A stretch of 64,000 nt of DNA from Candidatus Propionivibrio dominans (GTDB taxonomy: Bacteria; Pseudomonadota; Gammaproteobacteria; Burkholderiales; Rhodocyclaceae). Positions 1-8,019 of this stretch are shown here, in pieces. The position numbers and the translations under genes are program-made. A model generated the notes under the pieces. That model saw only the letters and a list, made by a program, of their open reading frames with translations. It did not search any database and was not told the origin of the DNA. The stretch spans positions 62,001-126,000 of the forward strand of contig JADJNC010000009.1 of the NCBI GenBank assembly GCA_016709335.1, given 5' to 3'. Each line of letters opens with the position of its first letter. Position 1 is the stretch's first letter.

Positions 1-1521
1 GTCGATCAGTTTGTTGGCATCGCGGCCCGGGATATAGACGCCCTGAATGCCCGCCAGGCGGCCATTCTTGCTGTGGCATTCGACGCAGGCCAGGGCATTT
101 TCCTTGGGGGCGACCATGTGCGTGATCGGCCAGAACATCTCGGTCTTGACGAAATCAACCTTGCCCGAGAAGGGCAGGCCGGCGTCCTTCATGCCCGTTT
201 CAACCGCCTTGTCCCAGACCAGATTTTTCCAGTAGCCGGTGTCGTCGTTGCCCGCGGTGTGCGGCTTGACCAGCGTCTTGTTTATCGGATCGAAAGGCTG
301 TGAGCCGCGGAAGACCTTGACCGGCCAGATCAACGACTTGCCGTCCGTGGGACTACCGCCGAGCCAGTTGATGCGGATGACGCCCTCGGACTTCTCGATC
401 TTGTCGGTCACCAGCGTGTAATTGACGTCGCCATTGAACCAGAAGTATTCGGGTTTTACGTTTTCGCCCAGCGTAAATGTGCCTTTTCTCGACTCGTAGA
501 TGACGCGGCCCTTGTCGTCCTTCCTGACGACCTGTTTGCCCTCGGCATCACGCTCGCCAGCCGTCGACCAGTCCCAGCTCATCTTGGTAGCCACACCACC
601 CCGGGCAAAGGCCGGAATATGGCAGGTCTGGCAGGCGACCTTGGTAGCGTGCTGATTGAGGCGTTCTTCCTTCTTGTGCGGCCCGTTCCCATGGCAGGAA
701 ACACAGGTCGCCGGATTGCTGTTGTCCACCTTGCCCCGGATGTGAACTCCGTCCTTGTCCATCGCCGTCGGGTTGTAACGGCTACCGGCGACATCATGGC
801 TGGATGTCTTGTGACAGGTGGCACAGGTAAAATCCAGTCCGGTGGCATCCATATGCACGTCCAGTTCCCTGTCCGGCGCGGCCATCGAACTGTCGAGGTC
901 ACCATGCTTGACGGCGTCACCGCCGCCACCGAAGAAATGGCATGCGCCACAGGTGTCGCGACTGGATTTGCCCACCTTCTGCGCGACCTTGGTGATGTCG
1001 ATACCCTTGACGATCTTGCCGGACCCGGGCGGCAGTTCCATGTCCTTGATCACCGGATTGCCAGCCAGACCCGGCGGTTTCTTGTAAATGCCGGTGGTGT
1101 CGTGACAAACCAGACAGTCGATGTTTTCCTTGACGCTGAAGTCGAAATTGGCGTCTTTCCAGCCGTATCCGATGTGGCAACTGGTACAGGCCGAGTAATT
1201 GGAGGCGATGGAAATGCAGAAGTTGTTGAGGATGTGCTTTTTGCCCAGCGTCTGCCCGCTGTCGGGATTAAGGTGCTCCCACTTCCAGTGCTTGGTACGG
1301 TGTATCTGGCCAGCCGCCTCGGTGTGGCAGGTCAGGCAGGCCTTGGTCACCTCCGGACCGGACTGAAATTCTCGCTGCAGCTCCTTGAATTTGGAGTGAT
1401 CAGCCGTCGTCGTCAGCTTGAGTGGCTTCGGCTCATCAGCCGCCAACGTGGTTACAGAAAACAGATACAACAAGACCGCAAGAGCACATCCTGCAGACTG
1501 TCGTAAGGAATTGAGCCCCAT
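1..1521 (-). CDS. Octaheme c-type cytochrome, tetrathionate reductase (OTR) family, 3'-truncated by window edge
   Basis: The minus-strand frame is open for 507 codons from ATG at 1521 and runs off the window, so the C-terminus is missing. An N-terminal signal peptide is visible (hydrophobic ALAVLLYLFSV, then Ala-Ala). Eight CxxCH haem sites occur near residues 62, 112, 136, 191, 233, 273, 297 and 479 (CLTCH, CTSCH, CLVCH, CGACH, CATCH, CVSCH, CQTCH, CVECH). Eight haems with this spacing match the OTR family, periplasmic multihaem cytochromes that reduce tetrathionate, nitrite or hydroxylamine in vitro. The physiological substrate cannot be read from sequence. A purine-rich GGGGAAGAG precedes the start. 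The long plus-strand frame at 619-1506 is its antisense shadow. Confidence 0.9.
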   Translation of the reverse strand, partial: MGLNSLRQSAGCALAVLLYLFSVTTLAADEPKPLKLTTTADHSKFKELQREFQSGPEVTKACLTCHTEAAGQIHRTKHWKWEHLNPDSGQTLGKKHILNNFCISIASNYSACTSCHIGYGWKDANFDFSVKENIDCLVCHDTTGIYKKPPGLAGNPVIKDMELPPGSGKIVKGIDITKVAQKVGKSSRDTCGACHFFGGGGDAVKHGDLDSSMAAPDRELDVHMDATGLDFTCATCHKTSSHDVAGSRYNPTAMDKDGVHIRGKVDNSNPATCVSCHGNGPHKKEERLNQHATKVACQTCHIPAFARGGVATKMSWDWSTAGERDAEGKQVVRKDDKGRVIYESRKGTFTLGENVKPEYFWFNGDVNYTLVTDKIEKSEGVIRINWLGGSPTDGKSLIWPVKVFRGSQPFDPINKTLVKPHTAGNDDTGYWKNLVWDKAVETGMKDAGLPFSGKVDFVKTEMFWPITHMVAPKENALACVECHSKNGRLAGIQGVYIPGRDANKLID

Positions 1522-1735
1522 ACTCTTCCCCTTGCGATTCAGTATGACATATTATTTAATCATTAATTGCTAATACAATAGTCCTTTGATCGACTGAAAT
1601 CAATCCCCTACCAGCCAAATATGTATTTTTTCCAAACGTCGACTCTGGCAAAGCCTCGTATAAAATAGGCAAAAAACAGTTCTCCAGCCGTAATGACGGC
1701 TTGCCCTATTACAACCTGGCCAAAGGAATACTTCG

Positions 1736-1918
1736 ATGAGAGGAAATTACGGCGCCTTCGTCCTGATCCTGATCGGCGCCCTGGCGCTGGCACACAACCT
1801 GGGCTACCTCGACATCAACCTCGCACAGTTGATGCGCACCTGGTGGCCGCTGATCCTGATCGCCCTCGGTATCGGTTTTTTCTTTACGCCCGACGCCAGC
1901 AGCAAGAACAAAAGATAG
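1736..1918 (+). CDS. Small membrane protein, LiaI/LiaF-type transmembrane region (DUF5668-like)
   Basis: A 60-residue protein with two hydrophobic segments (about residues 6-24 and 36-50) separated by a short loop containing RTWWPL, followed by a polar, Lys-rich tail. The pattern of a first helix, a Trp-Trp-Pro motif and a second helix ending in a GIGFFF-like stretch is typical of the LiaI/LiaF N-terminal transmembrane region. These are inner-membrane proteins of unclear role, often linked to envelope stress. An AAAGGAA ribosome-binding site lies about 9 bases before the ATG. It is transcribed away from the cytochrome gene, with a 214-base gap between them, and appears monocistronic. Functional assignment is by pattern only. 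Confidence 0.75.
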   Translation: MRGNYGAFVLILIGALALAHNLGYLDINLAQLMRTWWPLILIALGIGFFFTPDASSKNKR

Positions 1919-2035
1919 GGTTTCCGGATTCGGTGATTGAAGTCATGCTGTGTAGCTCAACAGCATAAGTGACTGACTTATGCTGGAGTTACTGGTTGTC
2001 GCCAAACGGCCATGACCGGTACTTCGCCAGTGCCT

Positions 2036-2482
2036 TCAACGGGCTCCAAACAACATCGCAGGGTCAAGCAACTGTTCGAGTGTCCACGGGCAGGCAATGG
2101 GCAAGGCCGGTAGTGGCACCCCGGCGCGGGCGCAATCTTTCGACTCGGTCTGGCAGGCACGCAGCCACGTCTGTTGCAGGTCGGCCTGCAGTCGGGGCCG
2201 GATCGACGGGGCTCGTGCCAGCGAGTCCAGCAGGCGGTTACGCCGACTGGCCGTCACTTTGGCCGCCACGCGGTGTTCGGCCGGTGCACCAAACGCCAGC
2301 CGCACGGCACATTCGAGAAGCACCCGAAGGTTACGCCCGGCGTCGTCCTGGATCTGCTCTGCCAACGCCTGCATTTGCCGGGCCAGGTTGGCCTGGTCGA
2401 GCGCGTCGAGCCTGCCGGTGTCGAGCAAGGCGGCCTGTTGCTGTGCCCACAGGCACAGGTCGGTAGTGTAGTCGGTGGTCAT
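2036..2482 (-). CDS. DUF29 family protein
   Basis: A 148-residue protein beginning MTTDYTTDLCLWAQQQAALL and continuing with LDALDQANLARQMQALAEQ. This is the characteristic start of DUF29 proteins (a Tyr-x-x-Asp-x-x-x-Trp motif, then a helix with conserved Asp-x-x-Asn/His-Leu-Ala). The rest is helical and Arg/Leu-rich, and length fits the family (about 140-150 residues). DUF29 proteins are cytoplasmic and of unknown function, and are common in cyanobacteria and proteobacteria, often near mobile or defence loci. It converges with the small membrane gene and sits just outside the OLD/restriction island. No operon partner is visible. Confidence 0.8.
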   Translation of the reverse strand: MTTDYTTDLCLWAQQQAALLDTGRLDALDQANLARQMQALAEQIQDDAGRNLRVLLECAVRLAFGAPAEHRVAAKVTASRRNRLLDSLARAPSIRPRLQADLQQTWLRACQTESKDCARAGVPLPALPIACPWTLEQLLDPAMLFGAR

Positions 2483-2903
2483 CGCAGAAGTTTAACACCC
2501 CTGCGGCGGGCAGGCATGGCTCGGCAGATTTGTGTTTTCTTTTCGCCGAAATCGTACTGGTCGGCGCGTCGTTGATCAACTCTTTCAGAGCTGCCTATCC
2601 GCAGTAAAGTTACAGAGCCGCGAGGGGTGCCTGATGCGTACAGTCGGCCATTTCCGGTCGGTGGCGAAATCGCCATAAAGCAGCCGGTCATGCCTTCTTG
2701 ATGTATGCTAGAGCCCTATATTTCAGCGTGCCGGTTTACGCTTTTATTTTGTACTGTAGAAAACATGAATAGAATGGCGCAAAGCCAGAAGTAGAGAGGC
2801 TTTTCATGTGCCAAACGTCGCCGAGTCAGTGAGCAGGCGCTATAGTTATGCAGCAAAACTGTATCCCCATAAAAAAAGTTAGGCACACAAGGTCACAACT
2901 ACC
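2483..2903. other. 421-base gap without a supported gene
   Basis: Separates the divergent DUF29 gene and the OLD-family gene, so it should hold promoters for both. From about 2700 it becomes AT-richer than the flanks, which suits a promoter, but no clear -35/-10 pair or repeat was recognised. Confidence 0.5.
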
Positions 2904-4868
2904 ATGAAACTCAAGGAATACACCGTCCGCGAATTTCGAAGCATCTGGGGTTCCGGCACCGTCAAGGTGGACGGCCAGACTACGTGCCTCGTCGGTAAAA
3001 ACGAGGCCGGAAAGACGACGCTTCTGACGGCGCTCTACCGGACGAACCCGATCATTCCAGCCGATGCGGCCTTCGATGAAACCTACGACTACCCCAAGCG
3101 CGAGGTCGAAGACTACCGCTTTGCCGTAGAGAACGGCGACCGCGACGAAGCTGTTGTCGTTGAGTGCCTGTATGAACTCGACACGGAAGATGCGGAAGCC
3201 GTCACTTCGGTCTTCGGATCTAAGGTGCTCAATGGCAAGACCTTCACCCGCAAGACCTACTACGGCAAAGCTCAAAACAGGTTCATACTGACTGCGGACG
3301 AGGCCGCTGCGCGCAAACACCTTGCCGACAATCCTGCGTTACCCGACGAACTCAAGACTGCGCTCACCGGGGCTCCGGACTGGGATGCGTTCACCGCTGC
3401 ACTGGATGCGGCGGAAGCCACGGAGGCCGTCAAGGCGCTCAAGGGGCTGGTGGCCAAGGTCCGAGAGAAGGGCCTGCCCTCCTACATCTTCAATTCGCTA
3501 ATCTGGCCGCGCGCACCAAAGTTTCTCTACTTCGATGAATATTATCAGATGGAGGGGCAAGCCAATCTGAACTCCCTAATCGCTCGTGAGGATGCCACGA
3601 CACTTGAGGATTCCGACTATCCACTTCTGGGGCTAATCAATCTGGCGCGGCTTGATCACCGGAAGCTCGTCGAGACGAAGAACACGGCCGATCTGAAGAA
3701 CAAGCTTGAAGGGGCCGGAAACCACCTGACCAACCGCATCGTCAAATACTGGTCCCAGAACCGTCATATCCAGATGCGGTTCGATGTCCGAGACGCCAAG
3801 CCCGAAGACCCGGAAGGCATGCGGCAGGGCATCAACGTCTGGGGCGAAGTATACGACACCGTGCATTGGGCTCACACGCCGCTGAGCTCACGCTCGCGCG
3901 GCTTTGTCTGGTTCTTCTCCTTCCTTGCTTGGTACGAGGATATCAAGCGCCAGAAGCAGAACGTGATCCTGTTGCTCGACGAGCCTGGGCTTTCGCTACA
4001 TGGGCGCGCGCAGGCCGACCTTCTCAGATACTTCGAGGCGGAGTTGTCCGCCCACCAACTCATCTACACAACTCATTCGCCCTTTATGATCGACCCCGCC
4101 AAATTCGAGCGTGTGCGGATCGTGCAGGATTTGGGGATCGATGCGAAGGAGCCGCTGCCGAGGGATCAGGACGGCACGAAGGTTCTTTCCAACGTCTTCG
4201 ACGCCACCGACGACAGCCTGTTCCCTTTGCAGGGCGCCCTTGGCTACGAGATTCAGCAAACGCTGTTCATCGGCCCCAATTCGCTTGTGGTCGAAGGTCC
4301 CGCCGACATGCTGTTCTTGCGTGCGGTGTCCGCCGAACTTGAGCGCGAAGGGCGCGAGGGACTGTCCGAAAAGTGGGTCATCACGCCGACGGGCGGCAGC
4401 GGCAAGGTTCCGGCGTTTGTTGCCCTGCTCGCGCCCCAGAAGGGCATGAATGTCGCTACGCTGCTCGATATACAGAGCAGTGACCGCGTCCAGAACGAAG
4501 ACCTCTACAAAAAGAAGCTGCTCAAGAAGAGGCAGGTGGCCACCTACGGAGACTTCGCTGGAAAGAGCGAAGCGGATGTTGAGGATATGTTCGAGCGCGA
4601 TTTCTATGTGGAACTCGTTAACGCGGAGTTTGCCAGGGAGTTGAAGAAGCCCATCGTTGCCTCTTCCCTGAATGCAAAGGAGCCGCGCACGTTGCGGGCG
4701 ATAGAATCATTCCTCGTGGACAATCCCCTCCAGTCCGGCGCGTTCGGCCATTATCGACCCGCGAGGTATTTTGCGGAGAATGCGGCCACGCTCGGGCCCA
4801 AGGTATCAGACGCCACGAAGGATCGTTTCGAGGCTGCATTCAGGCATCTCAACGCATTGCTGAAATAG
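2904..4868 (+). CDS. OLD-family ATP-dependent nuclease (AAA ATPase with TOPRIM domain)
   Basis: A 654-residue protein. The N-terminal ABC/SMC-type ATPase has Walker A GKNEAGKTT (residues 31-39), Walker B ILLLDEPGLSLHG near 354 and an H-loop TTHSPF near 389. A TOPRIM-like domain follows: the conserved Glu lies in LVVEGPADMLFLRA (about 460-473) and the acidic strand is TLLDIQSSD (about 519). This architecture is that of OLD (overcoming lysogenization defect) nucleases, known or suspected phage-defence effectors. No UvrD-like GajB partner follows, so it is not an obvious Gabija pair. Its 3' end faces the broken hsdS. Genes of this type commonly sit in defence islands, as here. Confidence 0.85.
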   Translation: MKLKEYTVREFRSIWGSGTVKVDGQTTCLVGKNEAGKTTLLTALYRTNPIIPADAAFDETYDYPKREVEDYRFAVENGDRDEAVVVECLYELDTEDAEAVTSVFGSKVLNGKTFTRKTYYGKAQNRFILTADEAAARKHLADNPALPDELKTALTGAPDWDAFTAALDAAEATEAVKALKGLVAKVREKGLPSYIFNSLIWPRAPKFLYFDEYYQMEGQANLNSLIAREDATTLEDSDYPLLGLINLARLDHRKLVETKNTADLKNKLEGAGNHLTNRIVKYWSQNRHIQMRFDVRDAKPEDPEGMRQGINVWGEVYDTVHWAHTPLSSRSRGFVWFFSFLAWYEDIKRQKQNVILLLDEPGLSLHGRAQADLLRYFEAELSAHQLIYTTHSPFMIDPAKFERVRIVQDLGIDAKEPLPRDQDGTKVLSNVFDATDDSLFPLQGALGYEIQQTLFIGPNSLVVEGPADMLFLRAVSAELEREGREGLSEKWVITPTGGSGKVPAFVALLAPQKGMNVATLLDIQSSDRVQNEDLYKKKLLKKRQVATYGDFAGKSEADVEDMFERDFYVELVNAEFARELKKPIVASSLNAKEPRTLRAIESFLVDNPLQSGAFGHYRPARYFAENAATLGPKVSDATKDRFEAAFRHLNALLK

Positions 4869-4981
4869 CGCGAAAATGAACAGTTGCTCTAGCCGTATGC
4901 GCCATGCCGGGTGCCTAATCGGGTATCCGGCTATGCGGCTACGGATCACCTTCTTTCCACGGTCGGTCATGGCGTCCTCAC

Positions 4982-5164
4982 TCACGCCACCGTAACCTGG
5001 CCGTTCATCAACATGGGCAGCAGCCAGTCGCGGAGTTGGGCGAGTTGCTGATTTTCCAGCTCATGTAACAGATGCATCTTGAATATGGGCTCTACCTGTT
5101 CGTGCAAGGGGGGTGGGGGATCGTCGGCACGGGTATCGGGTGCGGAGAACACCTTGAAAAAACG
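4982..5164 (-). pseudogene. Displaced HsdS C-terminal tail (remnant)
   Basis: Reading the minus strand down to a TGA at 4982-4984 gives a peptide ending LAQLRDWLLPMLMNGQVTVA, preceded by a helix with ENQQ. This is the signature of the last conserved helix of type I specificity subunits (LRDxLLPxLMNGQ). It lies in the reading frame one base downstream of the main hsdS frame. An in-frame TGA at 5165-5167 separates it from about 200 bases of unrecognised sequence next to the hsdS stop at 5322. It is best read as the original 3' end of hsdS, cut off by an insertion, deletion or recombination. An assembly error is also possible. Confidence 0.7.
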
Positions 5165-5321
5165 TCAATTGACATTGACACAGCACCAACGTGGCGGCGG
5201 CTGATTCAGTGCCGGGGCCCCTTCTTCGAGAAAGCCGATAATAGCCCCCACGCAGGGAAGGTCGCCCAGTTTGACGGTTTTGCCCACCCCATCAATCAGA
5301 CACTTACGAGCGCGAAGCTCG

Positions 5322-6392
5322 TCAAAAATCGGAAAAATTGCGGCGAATAGCGGAAGTCGGGCTAAAGAGCAATTCAGTTGGCGGGATACAAATCCTGCTT
5401 TGCTTCAAGTGATCTTGCGTAATGTGGCCCATTGTTGTTTTTCTCTTTTCAGCCATCATCTTAAAATGCGCAAGGTATCCCAAAAGTTCGAAATAGTAGA
5501 AAGTTTTCGGATACTTGTCGGAAGTAACCTTGAATATATGTTGGTTGAGCGCCCCTTTACCTTGCGACCATATCTTCACATCAAGCGTTGCTGACCAAGA
5601 AAAGAGCACATCTCCGTCATTAACAATCGCCGCTCGCGGTATGTCTGGGCTGGCTTTCTCGGTGCTGTCTGAGATACCCTCTCCCATCTCCTTGATCTTA
5701 ATCACAGGCAGATATTCGCTACCAGCGGGCCTGTGTTTCTGCATCGCAAGCCCATTGAAGTAACGCGCAATCTCCCACAAAGAACCATCCATCCACCCCG
5801 CCGGAATCTCCCGCTTCAGGGTGGAGTTATAGACCATCTCGCCGCCGGTCGATTTGTAGGGTTTGCCGTTGGCGTCGGGGAAATCGAACTGTACGAACCA
5901 GTAATCGTACAGGGTCTTGGCCATCGCCTCCAGCTCGGCGTTGATGCGGTTGTTGCAGACGATTTTTGCGTCTAAGGCAGAGAGGACAGCGGCGATTTCC
6001 TTCTGCTCCTTTGGTTCCGGCTTATTCGCATCCAATTGATGAACAAAGTTCCTGTTTAGCGTTGGGTTTGATGAGCCGGAATCAAGCCTCTCCAAACGAA
6101 GGGTTTTCAGAAAGTAGTAGATGAATTTTGGATCGTTACCTTTGAAATCTTTTACCCAAAGAGTCGTATCGTGGGGCCAATAGTCGGTTTCAAGATAGAA
6201 AGCAGAACCTAAAGTCCCTTTTCGCCCAATTACGACGCCAGGGCCTATGGCCATAAACTTGTTGTGGTAACTCGCTACTCCACCAGATGAGACGACAGGG
6301 TAGATACCGTCAGTTTGTTCCTTCTTCGTAATATCGAAGCCCCTTTGAAAAGTCAAAAGGTCTCCGATTTTTCCTTTAGAAAAACTACTCAT
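5322..6392 (-). CDS. hsdS: Type I restriction-modification specificity subunit S, C-terminally truncated
   Basis: The start is the ATG at 6392, which overlaps the hsdM stop (ATGAGTAG). The 356 residues begin MSSFSKGKIGDLLTFQRGFD. Target recognition domain 1 runs to about 140 (with GSSNPTLNRNFV), followed by central conserved region CR1 (PKEQKEIAAVLSALDAKI and the helix with TLYDYWFVQF), then recognition domain 2 to about 335 (IPPTELL). The expected second conserved helix is absent: the frame ends in an unrelated LFSPTSAIRRNFSDF. A matching tail lies in another frame at 4982-5164. HsdS directs HsdM/HsdR to a bipartite DNA target, and loss of the last helix may impair HsdM binding, so activity is doubtful. 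Confidence 0.85.
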   Translation of the reverse strand: MSSFSKGKIGDLLTFQRGFDITKKEQTDGIYPVVSSGGVASYHNKFMAIGPGVVIGRKGTLGSAFYLETDYWPHDTTLWVKDFKGNDPKFIYYFLKTLRLERLDSGSSNPTLNRNFVHQLDANKPEPKEQKEIAAVLSALDAKIVCNNRINAELEAMAKTLYDYWFVQFDFPDANGKPYKSTGGEMVYNSTLKREIPAGWMDGSLWEIARYFNGLAMQKHRPAGSEYLPVIKIKEMGEGISDSTEKASPDIPRAAIVNDGDVLFSWSATLDVKIWSQGKGALNQHIFKVTSDKYPKTFYYFELLGYLAHFKMMAEKRKTTMGHITQDHLKQSRICIPPTELLFSPTSAIRRNFSDF

Positions 6393-8019
6393 AGCGCAAA
6401 CCCGCCAACTGCTTCCGAATCTCCTGCTCCAGCCCCGCCGATTCCTTGAATAGCTTGTCCAGATTGCCGGTAAAGCCCTGCATCTTCGTGGCGAACTGTG
6501 CCGGCGACAGGCCTGCATACTCGATCTTTACCTCGAAATACTGTCCGGCGCTCAAGGAATAGTTCTTGGTGGCAATCTCGTCATAACTCACCACCACGGA
6601 GAAATCCTCCACCGCCACTTTTCCATTGAAGGTGGCGATGATGTGGTCTTCCTCGGCTTCGGAGAGCAGGGTTTTCTGGTTCTTGCCGTCCTTGACCTTG
6701 GTGCCGAGATTGGACGCATCAACCAGCACAACGCCTTCCTTGTTGGCATCGTCGATGAACAGGATGGTGACGTTGGTGCCCGTTGTAGCGAAGATGTTGC
6801 TCGGCATGGAGACCACGCCGGCGAGCATCTTGTTGTTCACCAGATGCTCGCGGATTTTCCGGTCGATGCCCGATTGGGCGGTGACGAATCCGGTGGGCAC
6901 TACGACCGCCGCCTTGCCGCCAGTTTTCAGCGAATGGATGATGTGTTGCAGAAAGAGCTGGTAGATGGCCATCTTGTCCATGGCCTGTTTGGGAATGTTC
7001 GGCACCCCGGCGAAGAAGCGTTCCCGGTGCTCCTTGGAATCCAGCTCATTGCGGAAATCGCTGAAATCCATCTTGAAGGGCGGATTGGAGACGATGTAGT
7101 CGAACTTCTTCAGTGCCTTGCCCTCCCGGTGATAGGGGTGCAACAGGGTGTTGCCCTGGATGATGTTGGGGATGGAATGGACCAGGTTGTTGAGAATGAG
7201 GTTCAGGCGCAGCAGACTCGATGACTTCTGCGAGATGTCCTGCGAAAAAATGGCGCAGCGCTGCTCGCCGATGGCATGGGCGAGGTTCATCAGCAAGGTG
7301 CCGGAGCCGGCCGAGGGGTCGTAGCAGCTCACGTTGCTCACCATGCCGCGCACCGCCTCGGGCACCAGGATAGCTGCCATGATCTTGGCCACGGCGTGCG
7401 GTGTGTAGTACTCAGCGTATTTGCCGCCGCTATCCTTGTTGTAATCCTTGATCAGGTACTCGAACAACGCGGCGTAAAAGTCGTACTTCTGGGTGAAGAT
7501 GCGCTCGAAGCTGAATTCCACCAGCTTGTTGATGATGGCGCGGCAGAAGTCGTCGCGCTTGGCTGTGTCGGTGATGTACTCGCTCACCCGGTCGAACAAG
7601 GTGACCTTGGCGCCGCCCTCGGTCTTGACGGCGAAGATGTCGTTGTTGCTGATGGCGATGTCGCGCAATGTGTCGTCGAACAGCTTGGCGAATTCCGGCG
7701 CGTTCTGGCGGCCGAAGAGGTAGGCGATGAAGTGCTCGGGCTTCAGGCGGGCGGTGTCCGGCCCCATCTGCAGTTGCAGCATTTCCAACTCGTCGGCGTC
7801 CAAGTTGGCGATGGCCTGTTCCCAGCTTTCGCCCTGGGCCAGATCCGGCCTGATCTTCTTGGCTTCGAAGGCGAACTTGTCGTTGAGAAACTTGTAGAGA
7901 AAGACCTGGGTGATGATCTTGAACTCGTTGCCGTCGTTGCCGAGGCCATAGGCGGCGCAGATTCCCTTGAGGCTGTCGATCAATTGCCGGGTGCGTTTTT
8001 CGAAATCATGCGTTACCAC
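6385..8019 (-). CDS. hsdM: Type I restriction-modification DNA methyltransferase subunit M
   Basis: An N6-adenine methyltransferase subunit. The helical N-terminal HsdM domain (EKRTRQLIDSLKGICAAYG onward) is followed by SAM-binding motif I DPSAGSGTLL (about residue 232) and catalytic motif IV NPPF (about 310). I prefer the GTG at 8019 because AGGAG lies 7 bases upstream and it overlaps the hsdR stop by 14 bases, giving 544 residues. An ATG at 8067 would add 16 residues but overlap hsdR more. The order hsdR-hsdM-hsdS with overlaps indicates one operon. HsdM appears intact, so modification depends mainly on the damaged HsdS. Confidence 0.92.
   Translation of the reverse strand: MVTHDFEKRTRQLIDSLKGICAAYGLGNDGNEFKIITQVFLYKFLNDKFAFEAKKIRPDLAQGESWEQAIANLDADELEMLQLQMGPDTARLKPEHFIAYLFGRQNAPEFAKLFDDTLRDIAISNNDIFAVKTEGGAKVTLFDRVSEYITDTAKRDDFCRAIINKLVEFSFERIFTQKYDFYAALFEYLIKDYNKDSGGKYAEYYTPHAVAKIMAAILVPEAVRGMVSNVSCYDPSAGSGTLLMNLAHAIGEQRCAIFSQDISQKSSSLLRLNLILNNLVHSIPNIIQGNTLLHPYHREGKALKKFDYIVSNPPFKMDFSDFRNELDSKEHRERFFAGVPNIPKQAMDKMAIYQLFLQHIIHSLKTGGKAAVVVPTGFVTAQSGIDRKIREHLVNNKMLAGVVSMPSNIFATTGTNVTILFIDDANKEGVVLVDASNLGTKVKDGKNQKTLLSEAEEDHIIATFNGKVAVEDFSVVVSYDEIATKNYSLSAGQYFEVKIEYAGLSPAQFATKMQGFTGNLDKLFKESAGLEQEIRKQLAGLRYE

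Noticed and set aside
619-1506. 295-codon plus-strand frame opposite the octaheme cytochrome
   Set aside because: The minus strand encodes eight CxxCH sites in one frame; the plus-strand frame is its shadow.
1586-1603. FNR-like palindrome TTGAT..ATCAA upstream of the cytochrome gene
   Set aside because: The half-sites are 8 bases apart instead of 4, so it does not match the FNR/ANR consensus.
2904-4868. Gabija system (GajA-like OLD nuclease)
   Set aside because: No UvrD/GajB-like helicase gene follows on the same strand; the next gene is the convergent hsdS.
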